Positions 11,619 to 22,892 of a stretch of DNA of 42,650 bases are shown one piece after another. How positions within the stretch are numbered: the first letter of the stretch is position 1; every line of letters starts with the position of its first letter. The position numbers and the translations under genes are program-made. Source of the DNA: Nemertoderma westbladi (lineage: Eukaryota > Xenacoelomorpha > Nemertodermatida > Nemertodermatidae); assembly GCA_032718475.1 (NCBI GenBank), contig JAUCBJ010002064.1:1-42650 (forward strand), written 5' to 3'. A model generated the notes under the pieces. That model worked only from the letters and a program-made list of their open reading frames with translations. It searched no databases and was not told where the DNA came from.

Positions 11619-14600
11619 TCACCTGTTCAGTGTCTCTAATTGGCTGTGGATTAATCGAAACTCAGCAATGAGAGTGTCTGGGGTCTCGGCATCACCCCGA
11701 ACGTTCGCCTGCAGTTCCAAGAAGAACCCCGTAATCATATCCAAACATAGATTGACGGTTCCCCGGCGTTCTAGAACGTTCTCATCCGGTCGCCAACGCA
11801 CTGCGACCTTGAGGAAATCGCTGATGATGGTGACGACGACGTGCAAGTAGTGGTAGGGTTGGTGTTCGAGCCAGTAGGGGTCTGCGTTCCCGTGTAGCTG
11901 CGAGTACGTGCGCAGTAGACGCAGCGCGTGGACCCCCACCTTGGCCATCGTGTCCGCGACCCAACTCGTGGACGCGATACCGCGGTCGTGCGATCGCTTC
12001 TCCAACTGGCTGAGTATAACGGACAGTGGGAAGAACCTCTCGGACGCGGCGTACTGCGAACCCAGTTGGACCATCTTGGACTGCACGGCGGCCACTACCG
12101 ACTCGGGAGGCTGTCCGCGGCACTTATCGAACTCCGCGGCGATTATCGACGGCCACAACGAGTGAACCAACTCCCGATCGTAATGGCCGGCGCAGTGCAG
12201 GATCGCGAGTTGGCACTCGAACAACTCGAACCGCTCCGCGTAATCCGAGTACAACGTCGATATGTCCACTAACTCGGAGTCCAGACGTCTGCGGACTTCC
12301 TCGAGGCCCCCCAGCCTATCCACGGTAGCCAACACAAGTTGCTGAACTCTAGCCACTTGTAACTTCTCCTCGACTTCCTGCAGGAAGTCGGTGGCCTCAC
12401 TACCGGCCGTAGCGGAAGGGCAGCGAGCCGCGACGGCGGCCTGCGTCAAGTACTCGACGCGTTGCCCCAACCGCATCCCGGAATCCCGGCGCTCAGCGAG
12501 ACGCTCCAGGATTCGAGCCGCTTTATCGAAGTTCCCGAGTTTCTCCTCGTAGCGCCACAGCAGGTCGATGAGTTCGAGGCAGTCGGGCTGGAGTTCGAGA
12601 CTCCGGGAGAGAAAGGCCTCCATATAGGGGGAGTCGATATCGAGGAGTTTATCGAGGAAGGAATGGGAGAGTAGCCACTCGAGGACGACGTAATGGAGGA
12701 GTTCGTCGGACGTGGAGAAGGAGAGTTTAACGAGTCCATCGAAGTACTCCGTGGCGACGGGTTGCGGGAGGAAGTTGGGGGACTCTGGGAGACTGCAACG
12801 AGACAGCTGGTCCAGGGTGTCTGTGAGCGGGAGGTAGGCGGCGCATCGGGAAGCGAAGAGTTCCCGTCGGTCCGGACGCTCGGACGCCGTCCGGTAGAAG
12901 AGGACCGCGAACCCCTTGGGATCCCGGACGGCGGCGACCCGGACGGACAGCGCGACTATTCCTTCAAGGAACCGCGCCCGGAGGAACTGGACCGCCACCG
13001 CCTCGAGGTTCACCGAGCCGGCGGCTTCGTTGTACAGAGCGAGCGAGCGCGCGAGACGACGGGTTCGCTCCACGGAGTCCGGGAGGAGGATCGCGCCTTG
13101 GAGGCTCTCCGTCGCCTCCGTTATAATCGCGTCGTCCTTATTGAAGTAGGAAGGCGCGGCTCCCTGGAGGACACCGACGATCTGCTCTGTAGGGAGGCCT
13201 TCCTTGATGAATCCGTTGATTAGAGATTCAATGAGATTCGGAACGAACTGCCGAGCCGAAGTAACGAACCCCTTAAAGTCGAGAGCGACGAGGTTCTTGT
13301 AGTTGATCTTGTTGATGCCGTTGACGATGTTGTGGATGTCGTTGACGTAGAAGACCTCCCAGAGGCCGATCAACTGGACGACCTCCTCGATGAAGTTCTT
13401 TAGGTTGAGGAGCGACTGTCTCTCTCGGTTCGTGGCGACGAGTTTCGGGGAGATCTTGTAGGCGTCGCCGCGGTTGAAGGAAAAGTTGCAGTGCTCGTCG
13501 AGGAACAGAAGGAAGGAGCGGAGACGTCGATGGACGGCGGCCCAGACGTCTACGGAGGTGGCGGAGGCGACTAGGTCCGGAGTGCCGGAGTGGGAGTCGG
13601 TGCGGAGCTCCCGGAGCAAAGGGGAGCTCCAGACCGGGAGCAGGAGACGGGAGACGTACAGGGAGGAGGAGGAGTGACGATGGGAAAAGGAGACCGGTGA
13701 GGAGGGCGAGGGGTTCACGTGCAGGGGGATGCTGGGTTCCCCGCCGTATAAGAAGAAAGCGGTGACCGCCCATTGGGCGACACGGGCGTCGCTGGCTGCG
13801 CAATCGCAGGCCAATACAAGACTGGTGTAACAGGCCTCGGTGGGCGAATAGAGTTTAAAGAAGGAGAGAACGTCTGAGTTGTCGGGACCCCCGTTACGGA
13901 TCAGGATGTGTCGCAGTTGGTCCGCCGGTTTTAGTTTAGAGAAAGTGAAACTCCCCTGGGCGGTTATCAGTAGGAACTGGGGGTTGGGGTTGGCGTTGTG
14001 GAGGGCTAACGCGTTGGGCTGGTAGGAGCGGGTGTCCGGGTTCCCGGGGAGACCAGCGATCATCCACACCCGACTCGGGACCTCGAGCGGACAGACGACC
14101 TCGGCGTAGTTCGCCGTCTCCCCGCCGTTGGTGAAGGGGTCGCCGTGGGCGATCCACAGCGTGTCTGCTTCCGTGGCGCCCGTTGCAGCCATCGCGAGCG
14201 CGCCCCCGACGCAGCACACCGAGTGCACGCCGCTCGGTTTAGCGTGGCCGGTGCCGCCGAACGACGAGGTTGTCGGAGGGAAGCGGACGTGGACGAGCGT
14301 AAGGAACTCCGGACGAGTTGTTGTGTTGAAACTTCGAGTGGAGAAATAAAGGCGAATCCCAGAAACTGTAACGACGATGAGATGGATGTTTAACGAGTCG
14401 GACTGCGGGATGGGGATTATCGTTACCGGCTTAAACAACGAACCATCGAGGTTCCGTTTACACACAGAAATCGCGGCGTGAACTAACGAAGACGCGTATA
14501 TCTTAGCGACTCTATTGAACCCTGAACCGTCTGCTCCCAGATCGATTAGCTCAATAGATCCTTGCTCCGACCTCGTGTACATGAGGTTGCGGGAATCGTC

Positions 14601-15377
14601 AATCGATATCTGCACCAGGGGGTCGTCGTCATACATAGCTGAGTTTATGAAGGTAGGAAGGATGTAGGATAGTTTCCCCTTGGTGTGGTTCACTTTGGAA
14701 CACTTGCCGGAGAACCAACCCTGTTTCGCGGAGTACGCAATCTCATACAAACAGCCGTCTCGACCAGTCATGAAGATTCTACCGTTAGCGGTGCCAGCCA
14801 CTCCGTAGATGTAGGTGTTATCCGTGGGTATCGAGAACAGAGGATCGGGAAGAAGGTGCATCTCATTAACGCCGTCAAATAGGTTGAAAGAAACGCCTAG
14901 AATTACGATATCGACGGGGGTTGTTAGTACGAGAAGGTGAGTTATTGAAGGTTGGAAAACACCGTGTTTCGGGAGAACTAGACTCACTGAGACTATAGTA
15001 TCGGCTAAACCGTCGAAATAAGCTACGTCACTTCCGTCCTCGTAATTCCAGACGTATAAATCGGAGTCGACAGCCAACCAGGCGCGTTGCACCCCTGGAA
15101 ACATTCCCATCATGCAGTTGTATTGGACGTCGCCGAATTGTTGGGTGAGTTCGTGCGGTAACGGGACGTGTTTCATAGGGGAGACGATGGGTAGACTGGA
15201 CGGGTTCGGGAACATATCGTGTAAGGAGGGGTAGTCGTTTCCTTGGAGACCCGAGACGCTCGGGTGTTTGTGATTGGAGACCCCTAATCTCTGGGAGAGG
15301 TCGGGATAGAATGCGTCTTTGTTTACGTAACTATTGATTAAATCGATAGTCGGTTTAAGTGAGTTTTCTCCTTCCAT
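11619..15377 (-). CDS. NUP155: Nucleoporin Nup155 (inner-ring scaffold of the nuclear pore)
   Basis: A 1252-residue homologue of the Nup155/Nup170/Nup157 family, the inner-ring scaffold subunit of the nuclear pore complex that contacts Nup53/Nup35 and the Nup93 group. The N-terminal half is the Nucleoporin_N beta-propeller (near its start, the stretches HDMFPNP, LPHELTQQFG, CMMGMFPGVQRAW and LYVWNYEDGSD are typical of the family). The C-terminal half is the alpha-helical Nucleoporin_C solenoid, ending in a leucine-rich helix and TAG. Human Nup155 is 1391 residues, so this is somewhat short. I chose the ATG at 15377-15375 (MEGENSLKP) because family similarity starts just after it and it has G at -3 and +4. 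The frame stays open for 55 codons further upstream, but those are AT-rich and hydrophobic and look untranslated. No introns interrupt it. The C-terminal coding half is much richer in GC than the N-terminal half. Confidence 0.93.
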   Translation of the reverse strand: MEGENSLKPTIDLINSYVNKDAFYPDLSQRLGVSNHKHPSVSGLQGNDYPSLHDMFPNPSSLPIVSPMKHVPLPHELTQQFGDVQYNCMMGMFPGVQRAWLAVDSDLYVWNYEDGSDVAYFDGLADTIVSVSLVLPKHGVFQPSITHLLVLTTPVDIVILGVSFNLFDGVNEMHLLPDPLFSIPTDNTYIYGVAGTANGRIFMTGRDGCLYEIAYSAKQGWFSGKCSKVNHTKGKLSYILPTFINSAMYDDDPLVQISIDDSRNLMYTRSEQGSIELIDLGADGSGFNRVAKIYASSLVHAAISVCKRNLDGSLFKPVTIIPIPQSDSLNIHLIVVTVSGIRLYFSTRSFNTTTRPEFLTLVHVRFPPTTSSFGGTGHAKPSGVHSVCCVGGALAMAATGATEADTLWIAHGDPFTNGGETANYAEVVCPLEVPSRVWMIAGLPGNPDTRSYQPNALALHNANPNPQFLLITAQGSFTFSKLKPADQLRHILIRNGGPDNSDVLSFFKLYSPTEACYTSLVLACDCAASDARVAQWAVTAFFLYGGEPSIPLHVNPSPSSPVSFSHRHSSSSLYVSRLLLPVWSSPLLRELRTDSHSGTPDLVASATSVDVWAAVHRRLRSFLLFLDEHCNFSFNRGDAYKISPKLVATNRERQSLLNLKNFIEEVVQLIGLWEVFYVNDIHNIVNGINKINYKNLVALDFKGFVTSARQFVPNLIESLINGFIKEGLPTEQIVGVLQGAAPSYFNKDDAIITEATESLQGAILLPDSVERTRRLARSLALYNEAAGSVNLEAVAVQFLRARFLEGIVALSVRVAAVRDPKGFAVLFYRTASERPDRRELFASRCAAYLPLTDTLDQLSRCSLPESPNFLPQPVATEYFDGLVKLSFSTSDELLHYVVLEWLLSHSFLDKLLDIDSPYMEAFLSRSLELQPDCLELIDLLWRYEEKLGNFDKAARILERLAERRDSGMRLGQRVEYLTQAAVAARCPSATAGSEATDFLQEVEEKLQVARVQQLVLATVDRLGGLEEVRRRLDSELVDISTLYSDYAERFELFECQLAILHCAGHYDRELVHSLWPSIIAAEFDKCRGQPPESVVAAVQSKMVQLGSQYAASERFFPLSVILSQLEKRSHDRGIASTSWVADTMAKVGVHALRLLRTYSQLHGNADPYWLEHQPYHYLHVVVTIISDFLKVAVRWRPDENVLERRGTVNLCLDMITGFFLELQANVRGDAETPDTLIAEFRLIHSQLETLNR

Positions 15378-15975
15378 TGCTGTCGATCGGGACTTGCTTA
15401 AAAAACAATAATATTCTAGGCTATAATCTTGAATCTGACTGTCTGATAATAACAATATGTTAATATGTACAGAGTACAGACATGTAAAGCCTGAAAGCAA
15501 TAAAATGAAATAATACAGTACAGCAGTAATATAATATATCAAATAGGCCTATTCATTCACAGGCAGAATAGTTGAGTGGTTTAGCGATATAAGGTGAAAT
15601 TTGTGATTAACGACCACTGGATTACAGGATTACCGTACCGTAGACTTTTTTTATTTTCATTTAGCAATTTTGGTAAACTTTTTCAGAACATAAATAGGTA
15701 CTGAAATAGTTTTTTAAAACGCTTCTAAAAAATTTAAAGGCAAAATCGAAAATGGCGGCTTTCGCTTTAGCAACTGGCACTGGCACTACACTGTAGGTTG
15801 GACTTGTCACTTTGCTGCTGCGATGGTTAACTAAATACTGGCCCCGAAACAGAGAAAGTAAAAGTATATTCAGATATTATAATATGTAAATAAAATCACA
15901 AAGGAGGACCGACTGACACGACGGTTTCCAACTGTTCAATATCTGTGCGAATGCTTATTCTCCTTAGCACAGATA
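15378..15975. other. Presumed 5' UTR and promoter region of Nup155
   Basis: AT-rich leader next to the gene, then DNA without coding frames up to the next MITE. Apart from the motif at 15749 I see nothing placeable. Confidence 0.4.
15749..15759. promoter_or_regulatory. YY1-like AAAATGGCGGC motif upstream of Nup155
   Basis: The word matches the core of the AAGATGGCGGC element common at housekeeping promoters. It lies about 370 bp upstream of the chosen Nup155 start codon, in reverse orientation to that gene. A single motif, so weak evidence. Confidence 0.3.
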
Positions 15976-16228
15976 GGGGGGGGGGGGGGGGGGACTGGAC
16001 GCAATAAAATTCATCCCTCACTCCAGGGGAAATTCGACGCAAATAACAGCTGATTATTCTCAAAAATAAAACTGTAACCTGTTCTACAGTATTGTGCTTA
16101 GTTTATTGTTTTGGTTAAAATAACGTGCCACTGCCACTGTAACCTGCTCCTTTCCCTAAATTGAGAATTTAACATTGAGGCGGGATAATAATTCGCCAAG
16201 GCGGGTTTTGCGTCCAGTTTCCCCCCTG
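15976..16228 (-). mobile_element. Poly-G/C-ended MITE, copy 3
   Basis: Begins with G18 (15976-15993) then ACTGGACGCAA and ends TTGCGTCCAGTTTCCCCCCTG, so both inverted termini are present. It reads as the reverse complement of copies 1 and 4 throughout. No coding capacity. Confidence 0.8.
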
Positions 16229-16309
16229 TCTCCCCCTGAGCATTCTCATTGCCGCTTCAATACTGTTAGTGCCATATACAGTAGTATACTGCAGCAACCA
16301 ACAGAACAC

Positions 16310-17450
16310 AATAACAAATACTTCTTGGTTACAAATACAATATTGCACTACGCTAACCTAAAACCAATGTAAAACGTAATTACACAATGTACATGTACAA
16401 CTTCAGAGCTTTACCGAGAGCGTGACAATGTCTGACTCAACGATAAAGATGTAATGTACAGAACAATTTAATATAAAACGTAATTACACTATGTACATGT
16501 ACAACTTTACCGAGAGCGTGACAATGTCTGACTCAACGATAAAGATGTAATGTACAGAACAATTTAATATAAAACGTAATTACAGTATAAATAGTAAATA
16601 ATTAATAAACTAATAATTTACTGTAAGACTATTGTACCTATTTGTACATTGCACACGGAGGTGAGATTTAACTGCAGATTTAAAAGAATGTTGATCATCT
16701 AGGTTTTTAATTTCATTAGGCAGAGCGTTCCAATTTTTAATACCGTTAAAAAAGAAAGTATCAGATTCAAAGGATTTACAATTCGGGAGGTAGAAGTTTG
16801 AAGCACTAGCTCTGGTACTGTAAGAGTGTGTATCGCGTACTCTGTTGAATTTTTGTTTTAGGTAATTGGGACATTTACCATTATACACTTTATGCACATG
16901 GTTAAGGCGTACTGTAGCTGCTTAACTCTACTATCTAAGTTAAGTAGTCCAAATTCAGAAAAGTCACCTGGAGTTAGGTGGTGCCTACAGTAGGTTTGTA
17001 GTCTTTAATAAATCGTACTACTTTATTCTGAGCTACAGTATTTGTAATTTACATTTAAGCTGTTTGGTTAAGCCTTCATACCAAGAAGAGCACGCATAGT
17101 CCATGTGACACTGTATTAAAGAAGAGCAAAGTAACTTGCGGGAGTAGGTGTTTAAACTATTTTTATTTCTGTAGAAACCTAAGCCTACTGTTAACTTTCG
17201 AGAAAATATTTTTCACTGTACTTTCTCCTTATAAGCAGTTATCCAATGTGGCGCCTAAATATTTAACTTCCTTTTTATTTTCAATCTTATGTCCATTACT
17301 AGTGACTTCAAACTTAGTTACCTTCTTTAACTTTCTTTTGGAACCAAACAAAATACTTTCAGTCTTACCGTAGTGAATGGATAGCTTATTATCAACCAAC
17401 CACTCATTACAGGATTCTAGAATTGCACTTAACTTTTGGGACATTAACAT
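16310..17450 (-). pseudogene. 5'-truncated CR1/Jockey-like LINE on the minus strand
   Basis: From its 5' side: a frame at 17450-17229 holds the post-catalytic RT segment (CNEWLVDNKLSIHYGKTESI, then EVKYLGATLD), typical of non-LTR RT motif D/E regions. A broken stretch follows, then the C-terminal frame 16897-16610 with the NWNALP signature, nearly identical to the copy at 5145-5432. The RT catalytic core is absent. It is cut abruptly at about 17450, where an oppositely oriented LINE begins. Confidence 0.75.
16371..16570 (-). repeat. Tandem duplication in the LINE 3' UTR
   Basis: Two adjacent copies (16371-16474 and 16475-16570) start AAAACGTAATTACAC and share TTACCGAGAGCGTGACAATG; the second lacks 8 bp. 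The plus-strand copy of this LINE near 5.5 kb has only one unit. Confidence 0.8.
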
Positions 17451-18745
17451 GGCTTGTACCTATCTAACTGATAAGATCTCAGAATCTGCAAAAGCCCCTA
17501 AGATAAGGGAAGGAAAACCATGGTTTGACCAATCGTGCTACTTGGCCCGCAATGAACTCCGCAGAATATATTGGGAAATGAAAAATAATTTTAATCAACA
17601 AACTCGAGATAAATATACGGACTACTTCAGCGAAGTTATACCCAATTGATAAAAGATAAAAACGCAAAATCTACGAATCCCGCCAGGAACTCAAACTGAT
17701 AGATCACGTTTCTGGAACATACTAAACAAGAGGGACCGAACAAGAGGGACTAAACAAGAGGCACAGAATGTTCCTGAAGAGACATGGTCTTCGCATTTCT
17801 CTACAATCTTATATCGCAAACAAACTACTGAGCTTCCAGAAATCGATGATAACCCGAATATTGACCTAGACAAACCAATCGACGCTTCTGAGGTTACCAA
17901 AGCAGTGAACTCTAACAAAAATGGCAAAGCTCTGGGACCAGACGGTATCACTAATGATGTTCTGAAAGCTGGGTTCGGCTGGTTCAGGTTCGGTTCGGGT
18001 GGGGCTGGGCTCGGTTCAGCCATCTTTTACCGTTTTTATTTTGCCTTTTCTCATTATTTTTATCAGCTGGATTATGTCCGGCGATTTGGCTGATTTCATA
18101 TATAATACCGCTTTATAAGGGCAAAGGAAGCAGGTCTTCACCTGACTGAGGCATCTCCCTGTTATCCTGGTTGATGAAAACATATAGGTCAATCATAGCG
18201 TCAAGACTGTACGACTGGGCGGAAAACATCCTTCCACCAGAACAATACGGATTTCGCAAAGGTCGCTCTACTACCCAGGCAGTAAAAGACCTATATGAAC
18301 GTATTAAATGCGCTTTACAACCGAAAGGGGGGATACGCATACTGCGTCTTTGTAGACTTTCAAAAATGTTTTGATTCTATCAATAGAGTGAAACAGTATT
18401 GGAACCTATCATATATTGGAGTTAGTAAGAAATTTATCAACGCTATATGGGCTATTCTTGCTATTAATTATGTTTGTATCTGTGTTGGTGCCTTTGTGTT
18501 AGAACCAATAACTCAAACAGTTGGGGTTATCCAAGGGGATAAGTTATCCCCGCTGCTCTTCACACTTTTTGTGTCAGACCTCCCAGCCATAATTATTGCT
18601 ACGGGCTGTGTTGTATATATGTATGCAGACGACCTCGCTATATTTGGGAAAGCGATAGAAGAGGTACTGTGCAAAGTGGATTAGACGTTGTACTGAATTT
18701 CTGTAAATTGAATGACTTAACTGTAAATATAGGCAGAATAGAAAT
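17451..18745 (+). pseudogene. Decayed non-LTR reverse transcriptase on the plus strand
   Basis: Pieces in changing frames spell out a LINE RT in order: a pre-RT segment (KPWFDQSCYLARNELRR near 17510), GKALGPDGITNDVLKAG at about 17925, LPPEQYGFRKGRSTTQAV at about 18230, VFVDFQKCFDSI at about 18345, GVIQGDKLSPLLF at about 18520 and the catalytic Y-A-D-D at about 18620. A G/T-rich GGTTCGG repeat interrupts it near 17985-18025. Stops and frame changes make it inactive. Its post-YADD segment differs from the minus-strand LINE next to it, so it is a different family. Confidence 0.8.
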
Positions 18746-19104
18746 AAATAAATATAGGCAGTTAAATTTCGACGAGGATTTTCGACATAGGAATCCAACC
18801 ATTACATACGCATATACGTGTATGTCAATACGGATCGGCAATGCATACGGATACGGCGAAAAGTTATGCCCTTCAAAGATTGCAAGAATTATCGTTTCGG
18901 TGGGACGGGAGGTAATAACTATTCCATTTAATATACTTAACATTCTAGAAAGTATTATTTATCGCATGAGTGGGTTGAGTAGGTGTGCAGCAACAAAGCC
19001 ATTCCCATTCCAAACATATTAACTATATATGTCATTGTTCATAAAATACAGTAGCACAATAATTTATTCCATAATATTGTAGGCCTATAATACAGTATAT
19101 AAAT
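18746..19104. other. AT-rich DNA, nothing recognised
   Basis: No continuation of the LINE and no other gene or element can be supported. Confidence 0.4.
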
Positions 19105-19480
19105 GGGTTAAATCTAAACAAAGTTACTGTATCTTTCCTTGCGATTGCGAATATATACATGGTGTTACATATTTTAAACAATGTTATCTTCCATTGTAAA
19201 TATAAATGGTGTTACATTTAAACAATGTTATCTTCCATTGTAAATATAAATGGTGTTACATTTAAACAATGTTATCTTCCATTGTAAATATAAATGGTGT
19301 TACATTTAAACAATGTTATCTTCCATTGTAAATATAAATGGTGTTACATTTAAACAATGTTATCTTCCATTGTAAATATAAATGGTGTTAAATCTAAACA
19401 AGTTACAGTATCTTTCATTGGAAATATAAATGGTAAGTTAAATATAAATTAAAACAAAATTTTCTTTCATTGTAAATAAA
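19105..19480. repeat. 44-bp tandem repeat array
   Basis: Units starting TGGTGTTACATTTAAACAATG begin at 19160, 19207, 19251, 19295, 19339 and 19383, a 44-bp period with four nearly identical central copies. Degenerate units lie on both sides. Confidence 0.92.
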
Positions 19481-20519
19481 CTAAAATAGTCTATTATAAT
19501 GAAGTACAAGTCAGATGTATATCTCAGGAACAACACCTCTGCCCTGCAATGTAAAAAGACCGTAAGTCACAAAAAGTCATTTCGAGTAAAACGCAAATTA
19601 GTGTTTCCATTCAGATTGTTGGTTTAAAATGTAAATTACAAATTTTTTATAACCCTACGCAATTGGGGGTGGGAAATTTTTCTACGTGATTATTTTTCGT
19701 TTTCCATTAATATTTTCACTTCAGGGTTATTTTTTGTACTTACGGTGTTTTTGCATTGTACAACCTGCATGTAAATACATTCGATACAATGCAAAAACAA
19801 ATGTAACAATGACAAAACAAATGTCACAATGACAAAACACCGCAGGTCTGTCATTCGCGGTGTTTTTGCATTGTATAAATTTAATGCATAAATTGGGGGG
19901 AGGTTTTTAATTTTTAAATAACTCGAAAGTGGTTGCATAAACAAAAACAATTGGGAACGGGGAAATATTATGAAATAAAAAAAACAGCCCGAAATTTGTC
20001 GAAGTTTATTAAATTACCCGTCATATGAAGCGAAAATTACAAAAAATGGTTAAATGACAGAGGAGTAGTGTTTTTTGCGTGAAAAAATTTAATTCCGAGG
20101 AAATTGCCTTGAGAGTTTAAACATACGCACAACAAACTGCCCATATGGGGTTTGGTTGGTTAATAATGTGTGCGTGTGGCATGAAGGAAGTACACCACAG
20201 AGCTATACTTTTCATTATGGTGGTTTTCGAGGTTCGTGATTTTATATCCAATGTCATTTTTATGTTCGATAGAATCTAGTCTCTTTGACTATTGGTCAGC
20301 CTCTGGCTGGACTTAACATTATGATGATATTGAATTTGTTGTGATATTTAATTATTATGATATTTGTATAGGGCTACTTGTTTTTTTCGTGCCCCAGGGG
20401 GCACATTCAAAATTGCCAAACATGTTCTCGAAAGTTATATTTGAGTTCTATAATTTCTTCTATAATAATCTTCAGGTCAGGTATTCTAGGTCATTGATCA
20501 AGAAAACTTGCCACCTCCA
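19481..20519. other. AT-rich DNA with a small inverted/direct repeat cluster
   Basis: The word CGGTGTTTTTGCATTGTA occurs at about 19743 and 19858, and its core occurs inverted near 19785, with short ACAATGACAAAACA repeats between them. This may be a decayed palindromic element. No gene seen. Confidence 0.45.
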
Positions 20520-20886
20520 TGCAGCATAAAGGAGGTGCCATCTGTAGCTGCATAGACCCTCTTACTAGGGCAAATCTGGTCCTGTAACTAGGACCCCCTT
20601 CGTTCTGGGATAAGGACGCCCTTGGTCCTGGATTAAGGACCCATATACTTGGCTGCAGGGGTATATGGCCTGACCAGGCACATGGTGATCTACCAATGGC
20701 TGGTCAGGAGTAGAGTGTTCTCATGACCACTCTGAGAGCACTTCACTACGACCTGCACCTGGCAGCAAGGGTACAGGGCATGACCCAGCAGATGAGCTGC
20801 AACAGCCAATGGTGGGTCATGTGCGCCAGAGTAGATATGGGTGATGGGCCTCATATCTGACTCCATTGCGACACCCACCCTGTGGA

Positions 20887-22892
20887 ATGGCAAACCAGGG
20901 TGTGGTATTTGCCCCGAGAGCTGACTCGGCAAAAAAGCACCCCCCAACCCCCACTATGGATTACATTAGCAATGCGGAGGTCCGGCCACTAGAGGCCAGT
21001 GGAATTACCGGACACAATCGGCCTCACAGGCGTCAGTTAACTCCTGACTGGCTGCCTGTCTCACCCCCTACTGGAGAGAGAGCAGCCAACAATTCTTTGA
21101 GTCCCTTTCCTGATGACCTTTCTGGCCCAAACCCTGGGTCACCAAGAAGGCCAGATTGTGATGGGGAGAGGGATTCTGGAGTTGGAGGCTACTCTCATGT
21201 TCAACCCCGACCAACAAAGCCATTGGTGAATCTGAGGCAAGTCACAAGACTAGCCTCAGTAAACACCCTAACACTCGGGTCCCCAATGCGACAAGGTGAG
21301 CTGACTGCCTTGGCAGATAAGCTTTCTCTTAGCGCAGTGGGTGTTCAAGAGCACCGAATGCAGACTGGACAGACTGATGAGGTTCTGATTAAGGACATGG
21401 GGGGCGGTTGGCGACTCGCCCTCGCGTCAGCAGATGATAGTGGCAATGGTGGAATTGGTCTATTGATGAATCCAACTGCACATGCAGCATTGGACAAAAT
21501 AGACCAAATCTCTAACCGCATCATCCGTTGCCACTTCTCATGTTCTGGAAGACTGGCTAAGAAGTTCCCTAAGGTGGTTCTGATTGTGTGCTACTCTCCA
21601 ACTAGTGTTGCCCCTGTAGAGGAGGTGGAAAATTTCTACCAGCAGCTACTGATGGAGTGGATCAGCATGCATTCTTAACATTCCTGGGAGACTTTAATGC
21701 AAGTCTGCATCAATCACCTACATCGCCCTGGGTCTATAGCAATAGTGTTAACCGAAATTCTGTCCATCTTCAGGATTTTATCTCTGGAAATGGATTGTTT
21801 TCGGCTGGAACCCAGTTCAAGAAGCGAACTGGAAAGCTATGGACTCATAGTGGACCCAGTGGTCACAAGTCCCAGATAGACCATATTCTGTTTCGTAGGA
21901 AATACAGGAGCTCTATACAAGACTGTAATGCATTTACACTTCGACCCTTCTCCAGTGATCACCGCCTTATTGTGGCCAAGGTAAGACTTAGTCTGCGTGC
22001 TAGCAGAACAACGAAATCTGCCTTGCCGCGGCATGACTGGTCCTCTCTGTTGCAACAGCCAAGTGTGAGATCCAGCTTCACACTACAGCTGAGCAACAGG
22101 TATGAGGCTCTTGCCTCTGAGGCGGCAGATCACTGTGAGGGCTATACTGCCTTTACAGAAGCAGTTAAGTTAGCAGCTGCAGAAACAGTTCCTGTATACC
22201 CTCGAAACAGGAAAAGGGCCCCCTGGACTGACAACAAAATTCAGAAGTGCCGAAATGACCTTCATAAAGCGCAGAAAGAGTCCCGACTCAAACAGACTAC
22301 AGCGGCCAAGAATGCAGTTAAGGATGCATCTAGGTCCCTGAACAGGCAATACTCTGCTAATCTACAGGAGCTAATAAACCAACAGGTTGATGCCATCAAT
22401 GATGCTGACGACAGCAGGCAATCATTCCAGGCATGGAAATCGATCAATCTGCTTACTGGGCGGAAAAGCCAACCAACCACCAAGGTTAAGGCTGAATCAC
22501 CAGCCGATCGCCTCAATGGTTGGAAAGCCCACTTTGAAAAGCTCCTCAATAATGACAGGGTATTGCCTGATAACTTTATAGAAGTAAAAGTGTCTGAGTC
22601 TGTACTCCCAGATATTCCCATTGGCAATATCTCCTTTGCAGAAGTGAAGGCTGCTGCAAAGAGCATTAAGACCAATCGTGCCAGTGGAGTAGATGGTGTT
22701 CCCCCTGAGGTCTTTAAAATACCTGAGTGTTTAAAGCTCATCTATCCCATCATAGTAGACATGTACCGAACAACAAGAGTCCCACAAGAAATGAAAACAA
22801 ATAAGTTGGTGCCAGTTCCCAAGAAGGGCAACCTAACACTCTATGGTTCTTTTCGGGGAATCTCATTGATCTCGATTGCTGCAAAGCTATAA
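20887..22892 (+). pseudogene. RTE LINE ORF, endonuclease domain and start of RT (frameshifted)
   Basis: The first ATG is at 20887. A basic, low-complexity leader of about 120 residues precedes the apurinic-type endonuclease, whose motifs are visible as VQEHR (catalytic Glu), GIGLLM, GDFNA and SSDHRLI (the terminal Asp-His pair). The frame breaks near 21657-21678, where a stop follows EWISMH in one frame while the next frame carries on into GDFNA. The second frame runs through RT motifs (NRASGVDGVPPEVFK, KLVPVPKKG, FRGISLISIAAKL) to a TAA at 22890-22892. Confidence 0.8.

Noticed and set aside
15378-15542. 55-codon N-terminal extension of Nup155
   Set aside because: AT-rich, hydrophobic and outside family similarity; the ATG at 15377 fits better.
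16310-18745. Single LINE inverted by twin priming
   Set aside because: Both pieces contain the segment following the RT catalytic motif and the two versions are not alike, so they are different families.
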